Positions 1 to 13,384 of a stretch of DNA of 64,000 nucleotides are shown here, piece by piece. The DNA is from Terebella lapidaria (lineage: Eukaryota; Annelida; Polychaeta; Terebellida; Terebellidae): contig OX424560.1 of the NCBI GenBank assembly GCA_949152475.1, positions 18,725,106 to 18,789,105 on the forward strand, written 5' to 3'. Numbering within the stretch: the first letter of the stretch is position 1; each line of letters opens with the position of its first letter. Made by a program: the position numbers and the translations under genes. The notes below the pieces were generated by a model. It saw only the letters and a list, made by a program, of their open reading frames with translations, ran no database searches and was not told the origin of the DNA.

Positions 1-40
1 CATGAAGATGATGATCATGATCATGCTGATGGTGCACGGA

Positions 41-688
41 CGTTTTGGCCAGCGGACGTTTTGTCCAGCATGTTCAGGGTAGGATTTTTTGGCAAGTATC
101 TATATTTTGTCTATTAACTTACTATTCACCATCTTTTGTTTCACTTTTTACGATGAATACTGGAATACTGGTATGATCATACTTTGACATATGATATCGT
201 TTGAATAAATATACATAAGCAGATATCATGCATATATGGAAGGCTTTGATATCAATCAGTTGTTCAGTTGAGCTGATCATGGACATGCCTGCATGTCACC
301 AACCAGCAATAAGAAAAGATCAATTACCGTTAACCACAACACTTGCTTAATCACAATGATGTGCTTATTCACAATTGAGTGGATCACAAATAATGTAAAT
401 AAGTTGCAATTATGTCTTACTACATTTGTGATAACATATTATATTGCAACAAAGTGACTTTGATTTTTATTGAAGTGCTCAATTTAATTCCGTTTAAGGA
501 GACATTTCCCTTGTGGCTGAATGAGGCATAAATCAACCATAAATATCTGTTAAAATGTCAGTCAATGACTTACTGTATAAACCACATAAAATGTCCATGA
601 TACTGGGTCATATTTATTGTAAAAGTCAACACAAAGACATTGTTACATGACAAGAATTGAAAACTAAAATGTCCGCTGGCCAAAACAT
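41..688. repeat. AT-rich segment bounded by ~22-bp inverted repeats
   Basis: The left arm at 41-62 and the reverse complement of 667-688 share the core TTTTGGCCAGCGGAC and match at about 20 of 22 positions. On the left, a 16-bp motif of form GGACGTTTTGNCCAGC occurs twice in a row (38-53, 54-69). The interior is AT-rich and shows no coding signal. This could be a non-autonomous DNA transposon or a chance pair of related short repeats. No target-site duplication was recognised. Confidence 0.35.
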
Positions 689-692
689 GCTA

Positions 693-1519
693 GATACCGC
701 GTGTACACGGTGTACATGGTGTGGTATATATCATGTAAATAGTCTTTGAGCCATATGGTCTTGCCATATTTCACGAGCGTATATCATAATGGTCATATAC
801 GTTGGTACATAATGTAGACCGTTTTACAACAATGTCCAACCCACGGCATTGATCATAAGCCTGATAAAAGTAAATAAAGACAATCACCTTGATCAAAAGA
901 AGACAACTAAATGCAATTGGCGCCTGGTTCATTGTTTGTCCAAGCTTGAATATTGTGATAACACGATGAGTGGAAACTTTTCTGAGCCGGTTGAGTGTGT
1001 TTGTGGTTACCCTGGTAGTCCTAGAAAAGCAATGTTTCAGAGTCAGCTGAAGAAGAGGTGGAAGCAACCTATTTCATCTTGAAATGACACTAACTATACA
1101 TGCCATATATAATAGAAAGACAAAGAGGTGGATTTATAAAAATTTATTTAACAAATAATATAAAAAAATCTAGATATCTAAAACAACATATCTAGAAGAA
1201 CAAACAGTATAAAAACACTATGCTATAAAAAATAATTGAACACATATCCCCCCTCCCCTACTCGCCCAAATTCATACTAAAATTACTGCAGAACGAATTT
1301 TTCACAAAATCAGGAACTGAAATGCATATTAACCTCCCCCCCCCCCTCCTCCTCAAATAAATCTATAGGCACTGAGACATATATTTACACAATCTCTAAT
1401 ACACTAAAACAACAACTATACTACAAAAAAGCAATTACCCCCCCCCCCTGAATATTGTGATAAATATAACTACAATTAGAATCTCCATCCCCCTATCACA
1501 GAGATCAGCTGGTCAGTGG
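693..1519. other. gene-free AT-rich stretch with two C11 runs
   Basis: No recognisable gene. Two 11-nt cytosine runs lie at 1336-1346 and 1438-1448. Open frames at 771-1067 (minus) and 849-1082 (plus) overlap each other and match no family I recognise. Confidence 0.5.
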
Positions 1520-3245
1520 TGCCGATGTGGAACCTGTGAAAGATAATAACAAAATAAGTAATGCACAAATTCTCAAGGACATAATTACACTGGTATATTG
1601 CAAACGTTTTTTAAGTTACCGTACCTATGGTCCGATAACCTATTGCAGTCGCGTTGCGTCTGTCCGTCTAGCCGTCCGTCCATATTTTTATCTTTAAAGT
1701 GCACGGTCCGATTTTTCTGAAAATTTGGGAAAAGATACCTTGAAATAATTTGAGAAGGAGGTATTTTTTAGTTTTTCGATTTTTTTCAAAATGGCGGCCG
1801 TTTTCGTCGAAAAACGGTCAATTTTGAACTTTGGCGGCCATTTTCTCAAAAACTGTCTGATCAGATTTGAGATTTTTGTTTCAAAAGATTCTCGTTATGT
1901 ACCTCTGTGATGTGTATAAGTTTGGTTGCCCTTGAATCACCGGCCTGTGTATGGCGGCCATTTTGAATTTTGGACTTGGAAAATTTTCGGCACTTTTTTC
2001 CTTCATAATGGGAGCTGTCAGGACTGTACTCATAGAACGCTTGAAGATAGAGCTTAGAAATTGGCACTTTCAAATGGGAAGTCATATATGGCGACTTATG
2101 TGGTGACCTTGAATTTGACCTTGGATGACCTTGAAAGGTCAAAACAGCAATTTTTTGGTCGAAAAATGCCCAAATTTGCACCTTGTCTGTCTTTTCTCGA
2201 AAACTGTCTGATCAGTTTTGAGATTTTGGTTTCAAAAGATTCCCCTTATGTACCTTTATGATGTGTATAAGTTTTGTTGCATTTGAATTGCCGGTCTTCA
2301 TGTGGCAGCCATTTTGAATTTTTGACGGGTCGGCGTAAAAAAATTTTTTGCCTCAAATCGCATTACTATCCATTTTAGGCCATTTTTTGGCAAAAAAAAA
2401 TTTTCACCTTTTGAAAAAAAATTTGGACTTAGAAAATTTTCGGCACTTTTTTCCTTCGTAATGGGAGCTGCCATGACTGTGTTCATAGATAGCTTGAAGA
2501 TAGAGCTTAGAAATTGGCACTTTCAAAAGGGAAGTCATATATGGCGAATTGTGTGGTGACCTTGAATTTGACCTTCGATAACCTTGAAAGATCAAAACAG
2601 CCATTTTGGGGTCAAAACATGCCCACATTTGCCTCTATAGATGAAATGCTTGCAGATAGAGCTTATGTTTGCCTATATGAACATATAGGAAGACATATAT
2701 GGCACAACTAATGATGATCTTGAATTTGACGTCAGATGACCTTGAGTGCCAAATGTCTGACTTGGAATGTGTAGATTGACCTGAGCCTAAACGATTCCAC
2801 CCAGATATATCTTTGTATAATGAACATATAGAATATCAAATGCCGCACATATACATGTAATGGTGACATCGAAGTTCACACGGATGACCTTGATTGGTAA
2901 GTCTCAAGGTCATATGCTCACACTGCGAACCTTGTTTGGTAAATCTCAAGGTCTGTTACCTGCCAATGCTGCCATGGCCAAACGAAAATTGTCCGGTAAC
3001 CTATCTTAGCCTTTGGGCTAATTTTTTTCTTCGAATTGTGGAAGATGGACACACTGTTAGTGAAAAGAAAATCCCTTCAGGATCAGATTATCATATTATA
3101 CCTACTTGTTTTTTTATTCTTTTTTTCTCAATATCCTGATTATGGTTCCATACCACCTTCGTCAAACTGACGATCTGGTGTAATCCGGAGATGGAACTGA
3201 AAGATAATAACAAAATAAATACTTCACAAGTTATCAAAATCATCA
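1520..3245. repeat. degenerate tandem array flanked by short direct repeats
   Basis: Related units containing AAAACTGTCTGATCAG, 'GGCGGCCATTTTGAATTT', 'AAAATTTTCGGCACTTTTT' and 'GACCTTGAATTTGACCTT' recur. The CTGTCTGA motif repeats at a 351-bp spacing (ending 1860 and 2211). The TTCGGCAC block repeats about 452 bp apart (near 1985 and 2437), the longer spacing reflecting an insertion around 2335-2420. The array is flanked by a direct repeat around GAAAGATAATAACAAAATAA at about 1520-1585 and 3175-3245. ORFs here are artefacts of the repeat. From memory, similar arrays are widespread in lophotrochozoan genomes. Confidence 0.75.
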
Positions 3246-3992
3246 AGAAGCTGATGTTTCGCAACATTAATTTCGAATTGTGGATGATGAGTTTTGTAAA
3301 AAAAATGTTGTGAAGATAAACAATACCATGCAGTCTAAAATTAATGAAAATCGGGTGCTAATGCTCGAATTTCACGTGATTCATGTTGTTGGCCTGATTC
3401 CATGCTCCCTTCATCATGATCACATGTGTCTAGTTAATATATCTTTTCACATTGTTTACATTATCTCATGCTCACCTCAATCCGGCGAAGGTTGCCCTCC
3501 ACTCCGCACGCAATTCTCCAAGCCTCTGCAAGGTCAAAATATCATAGTTGGGAAAAAATATCTGGGTTTTTTTTTCATGTTTATCTACTCTTCACAGTTA
3601 TCCTATAGAGAATAACTGGTAGGCATTTCACGTGCTTCTATTCCGTCGTCGTGACACACATTGACAGAATGATACAACTGAAACAATAGAGCAAAATGAA
3701 CACACAATTATAAGCTGACGACACACACTGTGAACACAGTAAAGGAGAAGAGATGAAACCATTACCAGATAATCATGTACATACCACACAGAATGTCCAC
3801 AAAGTCTTGTAACATATTTACATAACACATGTATCCATTGTTATTTAACATGTCACTTCCAGTCACACCAGCAGCCAAGCTATGTAATGACCACTCAATG
3901 TTATATCAGTCTGCTGTTGAACCAGTGCTTGGTCTACCTGTGAAAGCCACTGGATTACACGGTCCAGTGGAGGCCATGCCCTGTCATGCATA
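3246..3992. other. no recognisable gene
   Basis: Short ORFs only (for example 3280-3615 plus and 3829-4059 plus), without recognisable domains, and the second runs into the inverted repeat that follows. No other structure seen. Confidence 0.4.
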
Positions 3993-4127
3993 TTTCGGCC
4001 CAAGTAGCGCACCTTACTCTGTTAATACTACTCACCCACTGAATGTATACTATATTTAATCCGTTTGGCACATTTTTAATCTTCATTGAATTTAGAAGAA
4101 ATAGTAAGCTGCGCTACTTGGCCGAAA
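3993..4127. repeat. MITE-like inverted repeat, 135 bp
   Basis: Arms at 3993-4018 and 4103-4127 pair at about 24 of 26 positions (TTTCGGCC...AAGTAGCGCA), separated by an 84-bp AT-rich loop. The short length, long arms and AT-rich centre resemble a miniature inverted-repeat transposable element. No convincing target duplication is visible, so the superfamily is unassigned. Confidence 0.5.
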
Positions 4128-4250
4128 GATTTTAATGCAGTTCATTTTACGAAGGTGGGTGACTGGTGTCGGATGCGGTTGAATGGGACAGGGGGGGGGG
4201 GGGCAGGCGGACCGTAGCTAAGTCAGATATACACTTCACGCTTCGGTTAA

Positions 4251-4302
4251 TTAGAATATTATGAAACCTCGCGGCTTTGCCGCTCGGTTCATAATATTCT
4301 AA
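4251..4302. repeat. nested perfect hairpin
   Basis: TTAGAATATTATGAAACC pairs with GGTTCATAATATTCTAA across a small GC-rich hairpin (GCGGC-TTT-GCCGC). The left arm carries one extra A; otherwise pairing is complete. A G13 run lies just upstream at 4191-4203. Confidence 0.7.
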
Positions 4303-4322
4303 TTCACCACGCGCTCTATTAC

Positions 4323-4397
4323 TAAGCGCTTGCGTGTCACGCCTCTGGCCTGCGGCGTCGTCGATTATTTTCCAGAGGCGCTCCATCTCAGCGCTTA
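4323..4397. repeat. second nested hairpin
   Basis: Outer arms TAAGCGCT (4323-4330) and AGCGCTTA (4390-4397) enclose perfect 9-bp inner arms CGCCTCTGG (4340-4348) and CCAGAGGCG (4372-4380). With the hairpin 20 bp upstream it makes an unusually structured 150-bp island. A minus-strand ORF (4147-4386) crosses the island but matches no known family. Confidence 0.6.
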
Positions 4398-7300
4398 TCC
4401 CTTACAAAACCGAAAGCCACAGCCCCAAGACAGAACCTGACGGAGCGTCTGACTTCAATAGCAATACTAAAGCCTGAAATGACACTTCGGTTGATGAAAA
4501 TAATGTTGCCTGGAAGCCTAACCCGACAACAGTAGGTCAATATTATACTTATACAGTTAAATTAGATTAGAGCTTGCATTGTCAATAATACGGTTAAACT
4601 CGTGAACATAGAATTCATGATTTTTTATTTCATTATAATAATTTATTTTTTATACTTGTATTCTCTGAATCATTACCTTCATCAGCATATAGGTATTGTC
4701 AATAGTTAGCATGGTTAAACTCATGGAATTCAACCAACAGATGAAAGCATTGTGCCGACTCTGCGAATTCTTTGTGACCCCTTAATTTAGTCTCAGGTGA
4801 ATGTCTTCTGTGTGGCATTCCTTCTGGCGATCATCCTTCCCAGCAGTATCTAGCAGAGTAGGAAGAGTCCTAGTGCTACCAAGTCTCAAAGACAGTGCCG
4901 TCTGGTCCCAGGGCGTCAAGCCAATTTCTATCATCTTCAACATCCTCCTCCACCATGAATATTGCTTCTTCACCTCAACAGTAAATTGTACCATCAGAGA
5001 CGTCACAAACATGTAAACCACTTCCGACCAAGAAGAACATGGCCTTATCCGTTGCAACGACATTATGGGCGGCATTCATATCCGGCAAGTTGGCTATGAA
5101 TGCCCCATATAAACATGAAACCTACAGCTTACCAGCCGTTCTGGAAAACACATTCACAGTTATCTGACAGTTTATGTAAGTTTGCGAAGAAGACGGCATA
5201 AACGTATGCAGAGTCAGTCCCTGGAAAACTTGGATAGACTTTCTTTTCGTGTTATATAATGGAAGGTAAAAGTATCAGATTTTGACATTGTAATTATACA
5301 TTGTTGAACCAGTGACAGAGCGCCATGCAAAAAATGTTACCACTGTTGCAACATTGAAAAGCGGATGAAAAGGATCAGAAGAGCACGGGATGTCAGCCCT
5401 TCTGAGAAAAACTTCGTGACTCGGAGGAAATCAGTCCTCTTGTTATGTATTCAAACAACCAATTGAAGTCTTTAGCTCAACCACATGAAACTCACGTCCT
5501 CCACATATGAAGGAAGTTTGTGGACAGAAAAAAAGCTGTTAGATCGGCAATCTACGCCAGAGATAGACTCCCCCTGAGTGTGAGATGAACTGAAGTGCTC
5601 AAAAACTCTTTTGATTAAATGACTCATCTGACTGAAAGGAAAACTGAAGTGAAGTTGAAGGATAGTTGCTACATGTCCATTGCCTTTGTAGCATGCTAAA
5701 TTCCACATGATTCCACGTCTATTCCACAAGATACAATTCACTTGAAACTCGCTACTGATCGCTTTGAAATTCAATATTGTTTTAGGAATACATTCGAATA
5801 TAAAAATGTCCATGCTCATGAATGGGGTCGTTCTGTTGAAATACCTGCCGCTCAAAAGCCCGGGTAATGTTGGAAGGAACGTGATTCTTCAAGCCATTGC
5901 CAATATTGCTGACATTGAAGACACAAACGTTCCTTTCAAAGCCACCCGGATGATAGTTTATCGTGTATGTCATATAGTGTCAAAACTACATGGGAACCAG
6001 AAGGAGGAATTTCTGCCCCAACACTTCATGATACAATTGCAGTTCTGGATTGCAGACTTCTAAGTCATCTACTCTACCAGGTCTATTACTTGGTATGTTT
6101 CAGACCTCAGAGAGGAGCACAAAAAAACACAAGCTCAAAAGCTCATAGTTGATGAGGCCTTGCAAGAATACGACCTACATGTCGCACCGTAAGAGAGAGC
6201 AACAAGCATCATTTATCATGAAATAACATGAGAAGACATGCTATTAATTGGGAGTATGAAAGCAGAACACGCCAAACTAAAAATTCCCGCAAATGCAAGA
6301 TTATTATAAACCAATGTGCATAATACCTGCAACCTGGAACTCGAGCGAACCCCCTTGAAGTCCCCCCCCCGTGCACATTTCCTCATGTACACTACAATCT
6401 TTCACTGGTCAGTCAATAAATTCACAACTGATTGACTTGTAACCGGCTGCTAGTGTGAACAAAACATCATATCTCTCCGCAGAATAAACAAATAAATACA
6501 CATGTATATGCGATCATCGATTGGACAAGAGCGCATGTCATCACTATCTTTTGTGCACATCCATTACGATTTGAATGTTTGCCCTTATATCAATGTGAAC
6601 ACTTTTGCAAAGCGATACCCATGGAAAGATGGACTCCATTAATCCGTCCTAAATGTAACATTCAATCCTGATGTGAAATTAACCTAAGTTCATCTATCAA
6701 TGAAATTCATCAGCCGTAATTTTTCTCCAGAATTCAGAATTCTATCCAAAACAATGGAAAAGTTGGCAATCCACCCCAATGTTAAATTTCAGCCCAAACA
6801 TAGGATTTCAGTCTACACAAAAAAAACAGAACAGTTTACTTGATGTTTGAGTTATAAATATTGCGTCAACATAAACATATTTAACCAATATACACCGACT
6901 ACGAATTCCGACTCCAAATCGACGCTATAGGTTCATTCTCTAAGAGCATATGCACATGATAAAAGCCCTGAATCTGTTGGAATTATTTAATCCCATTTGG
7001 GACTGAAATTCAATATACATGTAGGGGTAGATTGCAATTTGTTCATTTGTTTAGATAGAATAGCTACACCTGAAATTTATTCACAAATGACTCTTCGATT
7101 GATCTATTCCAGAGGAAGGAGGAATATGTCATTTCATGAAATCGTTATGACCATTCATTTTATGCGATTTTGCATATCCTACATTGTCTGATAAACGGAA
7201 TGATTACTTCAACATTACTATTCATAACATTGAGTTATGAATAAAGGCAAAAAGCTTTAGCTGGCATATCCCATGAAAGTTAATCGCGAAAGATTGACGA

Positions 7301-7554
7301 GTAAGATGAGTTCAACTGGAATCTGTCATACATTTCGTAAAATGCACATCTAATATATTCTAAACGTTTCTTTTTGATCCAGTTCAAACCTGGATGAGTA
7401 CTGAACTCGAATTAATTAATTCATATATCCAGTACAGTATTGCTAGGGTTCCTCCTATGTTTTTATCTCAATCAGCCAGTATGAGAACTATAAATGCATG
7501 GTGGGAGTTATACTTAACATGGTGCAATTTGAAAATTACCTTAGCACCTTCAAT
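4398..7554. other. gene-poor stretch
   Basis: No recognisable gene, RNA or mobile element. ORFs of up to 127 codons overlap on both strands (for example 5472-5855 minus, 5764-6063 plus) without recognisable motifs. A C9 run sits at 6362-6370. Confidence 0.4.
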
Positions 7555-8290
7555 ATTATTCCATATTGATGACGCAAGCAATTCAGGTAACTCCCAGTAC
7601 AGTTCATTCATGAAGATGACACAATTTCCACATCCGCTTTGATCATAAGAACACTGGTACTTGAATCAGCACTCTCAATAACCCTCACCGGTTGTGTAAT
7701 ATGTGCTTATGTACTTGTTGCCTTCCCTTACTATTCACTTCAAATGCTTATTGATCGAATGATAGATGTAAATTATATTCAATTCGTTTTATCAATATTC
7801 ACATCCATACTTTCATAGCACTGGATTGTGGAAGACTATATTTTGCCGAAGGCATCACGTGCAAAACCCACAGTTATTTGAACAGCATTTGACTTGTTCG
7901 CTATTATATTCACATCGATCATATTCACACCTCGATTTTCATGTGACTCGAAATGATGTTTCAAAAATGATCCACGCAACAGTTTTAGAGCAGATGAAAT
8001 GCATCTAGTTAATTTTACTCTTCCCTCACTATAACCATAATTGAAATGAAATGTGCCAACCAAGCTACACCCACGTACACAGTGAGTTTTCATCAGCAGT
8101 GAATGTTCCTTAATCACTGACGCCATGCTTTGACTACTAATATAAAAGATTACAACTTGCACAATAAATGCTTTGATTTCTGTCGCGACATGGCATTCGT
8201 GTGACCGTTATGTCTTGCTGTAAGCATGAACGACCTATAGAAGTTTCTTATCGAGCATAGAAAGACTCCCATATCGACCCATCCCTCTAA
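7555..8290. repeat. ancient duplicated segment, copy 1
   Basis: Shares blocks in the same order with 16116-16830. These include an 'ACCCTCACCGGTTGTG' block (7683 here), 'GCTACACCCACG', 'TTAATCACTG.CGCCAT' and 'CCCATATCGAC'. The matches are interrupted by indels, so the duplication is old. On the minus strand both copies encode a short peptide with a DQ-x-GC-x-NCV motif, but this copy is frameshifted. The source (gene exon or repeat) is unknown. Confidence 0.6.
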
Positions 8291-9785
8291 ATTGAACAAA
8301 TCTTCGCAATCTTCCACCATAGTAAAGATATTCTACAAGTCGATCAGCACCCTATTCTTCGATCGACATTTGTGATAATAAGTAGTCCTTAATCAGTGGA
8401 CATCAAATGCTGACTTTAATATCACCACAGACACAACTTGAAGTACGGAAACTTGAGTTAGTTGCTATCAGTTGTTCATGAAAACAAACGCAATGTCAGG
8501 TCCTGATGCCTACATGAAATTGATGATTAACAGAAGTCGAGATGACTCTCTACTAGTACTTAAATTGGCTGTTCGGTTTTAAAGACACACTTGCTCTAAA
8601 TAACTGACATGGTAAAAAGAGTCTTTGTTGATAATAATAGTGTAAAATTGAAGTGAAACAAGACAGGAATATCATGTCATAATCAGACTGAACGGTGTTG
8701 TCTCGGTGTCCGCTTCTGACTTAGTTCTCTTGGGGACGCCGTTGTGATTTTCATGTTCGAGGCGCCGTCTCAGGTCATAAACTTCTGGTTGTTGCATCGT
8801 CACAGATATCGAAAGTAACGCCTTTTCATAACTTATTTTATGTTATGTGTATTTTACGAACATTTTCATCTCTTGGTCATGGATCTCATTTCGTATTTGG
8901 CCTAGGGTATAACTATCAGTTTACATCCTACTCTAGGGTACCAAGAGAGCTCATAATGATGGCAATCCAAAGCAATTGATTAGTTTGGTGCCTTTCTCGT
9001 TCCAATGGTATTGTTAGAAATAGGAACTAGAGGCAAACTTATCCCTGTATTCATGTGGGTCCATTCAGGCCCAAGTATGCAAACCGTTCACTTGTGATGC
9101 CGCATTATTATAATCCTGAATGTACAATACAAACCAGCAGTCCGGGCCTGCATATTTGTTATGCAAAAATGTTGTCCCGGAATTATGCAATCCAATGCCA
9201 CCATATTATTCGCTTACATCGACGATGTAATTTTAACTATACATGCGCAGGCTTAGTGAGAAGGTGCAGATGCTACTCATCTACATGGAAATATCGACGT
9301 CAAATGTCACCATCTATAGTATGATTAAAAGAGCATACGTGTTCTCAGGTGTCAGACAATATCTGGATAAGACCAATCTTACCTTCGTCTATCAAGAACA
9401 TATTGCTGGCCGCTTTTGTGTACATCAATGGCCTCAATTCGGGTCTATTTTTTCGTGTGGGCTGAATTGAAAGGATAGCATGTGAGAGAAGACTCGAAAT
9501 ACATACATTTTGCAGTACTGTTCCGCAGATTCGAAGAGGGTATCCCATTCAGGCTGCAAGCGTGGAACGTGGTTCAGATATGGCTAAATCCTACACTTTT
9601 GCATGATACGTTGTTTTTATTACTATATAGTACTAAGTTTTCCAACGAGAAAATATATCCAAAGTAGGTAAGGTTACATTTTCAATCAGTGACAACATGT
9701 CCCTACGAACGACAATCATTGGAAATATTCGAAAAACACAACGTGGTCGAGAATCCATAGAATTTACATTCCCTTTCTTTTAGGC
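8291..9785. other. no recognisable gene
   Basis: Only short overlapping ORFs (9055-9548). Nothing assignable. Confidence 0.4.
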
Positions 9786-9975
9786 CAAGCTGGAAGGCAG
9801 AGGCTGGACGTGACCTGCTGGAGTCTGGGAGGAAGCGTCGAATGTTAAACGTGAGAGTTGACCTTTGGCTTTCTATGATGAAGATAGAGGCATTGGAAAT
9901 CACAATTACCGGTGGCTGTCAACTCAACCGTCTGCTGGATCGACCTATAACTAGCAGAGATACAATTACAGACTT
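9786..9975 (+). repeat. dispersed repeat, copy 1 (pair with 23295-23475)
   Basis: Both copies contain ACGTGACCTGCTGG, a 'GTTGACC.TTGGCT' block, 'GTCTGCTGGATCG' and a terminal TTCAG, in the same order with small indels. The family is unassigned. Confidence 0.55.
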
Positions 9976-12900
9976 CAGTTGAACGGATTTTGTTGGAGTG
10001 GCATGGATTACAAGAAAACAAACGTGGATTGGGCCGATTTCGTACGGAACCTTTTCAAAATGCACATAGCTGACACAATGGAGGACACCAAATTCACAAA
10101 TACCAAATCTCACAAAGTGTATATTTGGCATGCTATTCCTGTTTCATGTCGACTGCAGAGATACGGAAACTTTTGTGCCACTCTTAGAGGAGCATTTGGA
10201 GAAGGGATCGACTATATTATCGGATGGTTGTCCAGCTTTTGAGAACCGGAACCATCTGGGGGATCAACACTTCACGTTTGTGCACAAACATACCTGATAA
10301 AGAAACCGCGGAAACCAACGAAGTGGTGAAGGTGAACACCAACATGATTGATGGGGCGTGGTCTTACTGAGTGTAACAATGCTTGTACCAGCGACATCGT
10401 AATATACATCCTGACATATAACGCCTAATTTGTTGTCCAATGCAATATGCATTCTTCTAAATATCCAATGTATTGCTGAAGGTCAATATGAACTGGCTAT
10501 AATCCTTTAAGATACATACCTGTATACTAACAGATTCCGGAACGAATACTAGATTTTTGTTGTATAAAGTGCATCCATCCATGTTCTCAGATGTCAGGCA
10601 CAAATCAGACAATGGCACTCGTTGTCATAACCATGTAGAGCGCATACTCGGTTAAACAACTCACAACAACTCATTGCACTTGACAACAACTAACTGACCA
10701 TTGAACCGAGTCGGAGCTCTATATGGCTAGGACCACTCTTATCTTCGTTATTTTTGGCCCGGTTGGAAATTCCACATGCAGTTGGCCATCAACCTGTCTG
10801 TGAAACGTGATCAGCCCTCATAATGACACTAAATTTCAGGGCATATATTCTTGGCATGTATTCAAAGTTGACCCACTGTGGTTAGCATTTTCCCCATGCC
10901 TGCATAACCGTTGCTAACTTATCACTACATGTGAAAAGCATTGACACCCACCACATATACACAGATGCTACGAACAGTGACCTGCAACCCCTGTTGTGAC
11001 TGTCAAAGCGTTACAGAAAAAAGTAATACGAATAAACTGATCTTTAATCAGCCTACCCATGATGCATAATTGCCAGTAATCAAATGGTCGGCGTCTATCT
11101 TCATGAAAACTAGACATCTACTACAAATAGAAATGCGCTCAATTAAGGATTGATTGCATGTAATGGTCATGAACCTGGAATCGACCAGCTGTCCATTCAC
11201 TTATAATGTAAATATAAAGGTAACAAATTCATAAATTACACACTTCCAATCAACGTGAAACTTTGCCTTTCTGATTGTTAGCCATCAAGGATTACTTACT
11301 GAAACTCCGTTTCTTACTAACCAATGGTATATTTGTTAAATTCATCGTTCTCATATGTCTTTTTCCGACCTATTTCTCAGTATGCAAAATACACTCACAA
11401 CAGGGCGAGCGAAAGGATTATGCTGTACAACAAATAGCTAGTGAGGCCAGTAAAACTCACAGGTGATATGCACTCAGTTGCACTAAGGTGTTTGGAATTA
11501 TGAATGTTCAGCTCATTGTATTCATCTCATAGAAAGTATGGCCCTAAATATTCTCATTATTTTGACCACAACAAAGAATGAATATACGCAGCAGCCAGTG
11601 TTTGTCAAGCGGAAAACACGAATGTTCGTTTTGGTGAAACGTATAAAATGATTTATCTAATCATCAAATTGCACAGCTTCCGTGATATCATTTAGGAAAC
11701 CGTGTCTCGGTTCATCATCCATGAGTGTGTGTGTGTGATGCCAAGTTTTAGGTCAGGGGATTGTATCGTCTTGATGATTTTGCTACCTTTACTTTCACAT
11801 TATAAGTCAATGGAGAAGTGCCTCAGTGCAGTCACCGGTATGTTACGTGCAATCAGTCCTTAAGCCAATCACAGCATTTGATCGTAGTATGATTTGATAC
11901 CTGTGCATAACCAGGTTCATGACCTGTTCAATAACACAACGTGAGCGGGCTGAGAACAAAATCGCATAGTTGTACAACAAAATATCCACTGTAAAATGAC
12001 ACAGGTCGAGCCGATCGTTTTCGAGAGCAGTATTACCATTGAAAGCCAAATTTAGGTATAATGAAAATGAATACTAGTAGGTCCAGCAAGTGACACCATA
12101 AATTTTACGTGATGCGATGGAAAGTCGGCACGAAATTCAGCAACAACATCGGTATGAGAAAGCATTGTCCCAAACTAGAACCAATCACGTCATGATGAAG
12201 TGTCGTCACTTCAAGGTGCTACTTCTATTTTGCACATGGAGGCTACTTCGGGGTTCAAATTTTGGATAATATGCGGTCGTGACAAGACAGATTTTACGGA
12301 CACTGGACTCTCCAACGTGAGATATTTGGATGCCTAAGTTATATAATGATATGAAATGACGTGATATTCCTTTGGGGGAATGAACGCCAAATTAGGAAGG
12401 GCTGCAACTTCAAGGTCATTTTAGACCGCAGTAAAGAGTTCCTGAGGTATTATTGGAAATCCAAACAGACCTGTTCTGACTAGGGTAAAGTGTTATGATT
12501 CATGAACCGTCAGCTTCCACAAATCTGTTTTATCATAAAATGGGTATGTCATTCAAAAATGGTTTTACGCGTGGTGAAACACGATGCATCGCGTCTAAAA
12601 TTCGTTCCAAAATGTCTCTTTGAATGACCTCTTCCGAAGGAAGTGTACAGTCAATGTCAAGAATTGGTACATTGTATATTGTTGTATTGAACGTGAATTG
12701 TATCATACATGTGATGATGTTGTATTGTACACCGCAGTGCATCGGCTGCTCATTGAATCCAATTCATTTCGGTTGTTAGTACAGTAGCCATCACCATGAA
12801 TATAGTCATTAGTGAAAGTTGAAGGCGGAAAGAAAAAGCCCGAACAGTTGTCATGTGGGCTTTCTGTCTACATGATGTATCCATGTAGGATTGTAGGCAC

Positions 12901-13384
12901 CAAAGTTATAAAAGTTTTAGGATAACTAAACACCCAATCAGCGTTGCTTTAAAGCAGAAATTTTAGAAATCCCAAGGCAACGATGACATGGGAGTTCTAA
13001 ATTGGTTGGACGATGTCAGTCACTGGACTTTCTACATGGTGGTTATCTTAAAACAGACCATGTGCAGCTTGCGAAAGGCTAAAATTTACATGTAACAAAG
13101 AGTACTATGGAAGTGTCACGACTGTCACGTATTTGCAACATCCGCCCTAAATTATCTAACCCAGCTTTATCTCCACCCACCAGATTGCTAAGGCATGTGG
13201 TTAGTCTCAAGAATATCTCGTGTTATAACAGTCAGGCCGGACCTAATCCAAGAGGTTTGTTTCGGTTTGGCAAAGTGTGGCGTGGAAACATGTCTCACAC
13301 AGTCTGCTCTTGATGACGCCAGTTTCTATTCATTTCGAAAGGGTTTCATTTTGAGGTTTTTAGGATATTTTTTCAGGATGATTC
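9976..13384. other. gene-poor stretch with one short dispersed repeat
   Basis: No recognisable gene. An ORF at 9979-10242 has no known motif. The only structure is a ~55-bp block at 12155-12209 (AGAAAGCATTG ... TCATGATGAAGTGTCGTCA) that recurs at 17179-17231. A block around 11780 (TTTGCTACCTTTA.TTT.ACATTATAAGT) recurs near 53070. Confidence 0.4.

Noticed and set aside
1860..2711. Several ORFs of 60-106 codons on both strands
   Set aside because: They share peptide segments because they lie in tandem repeat units; no protein family matches.
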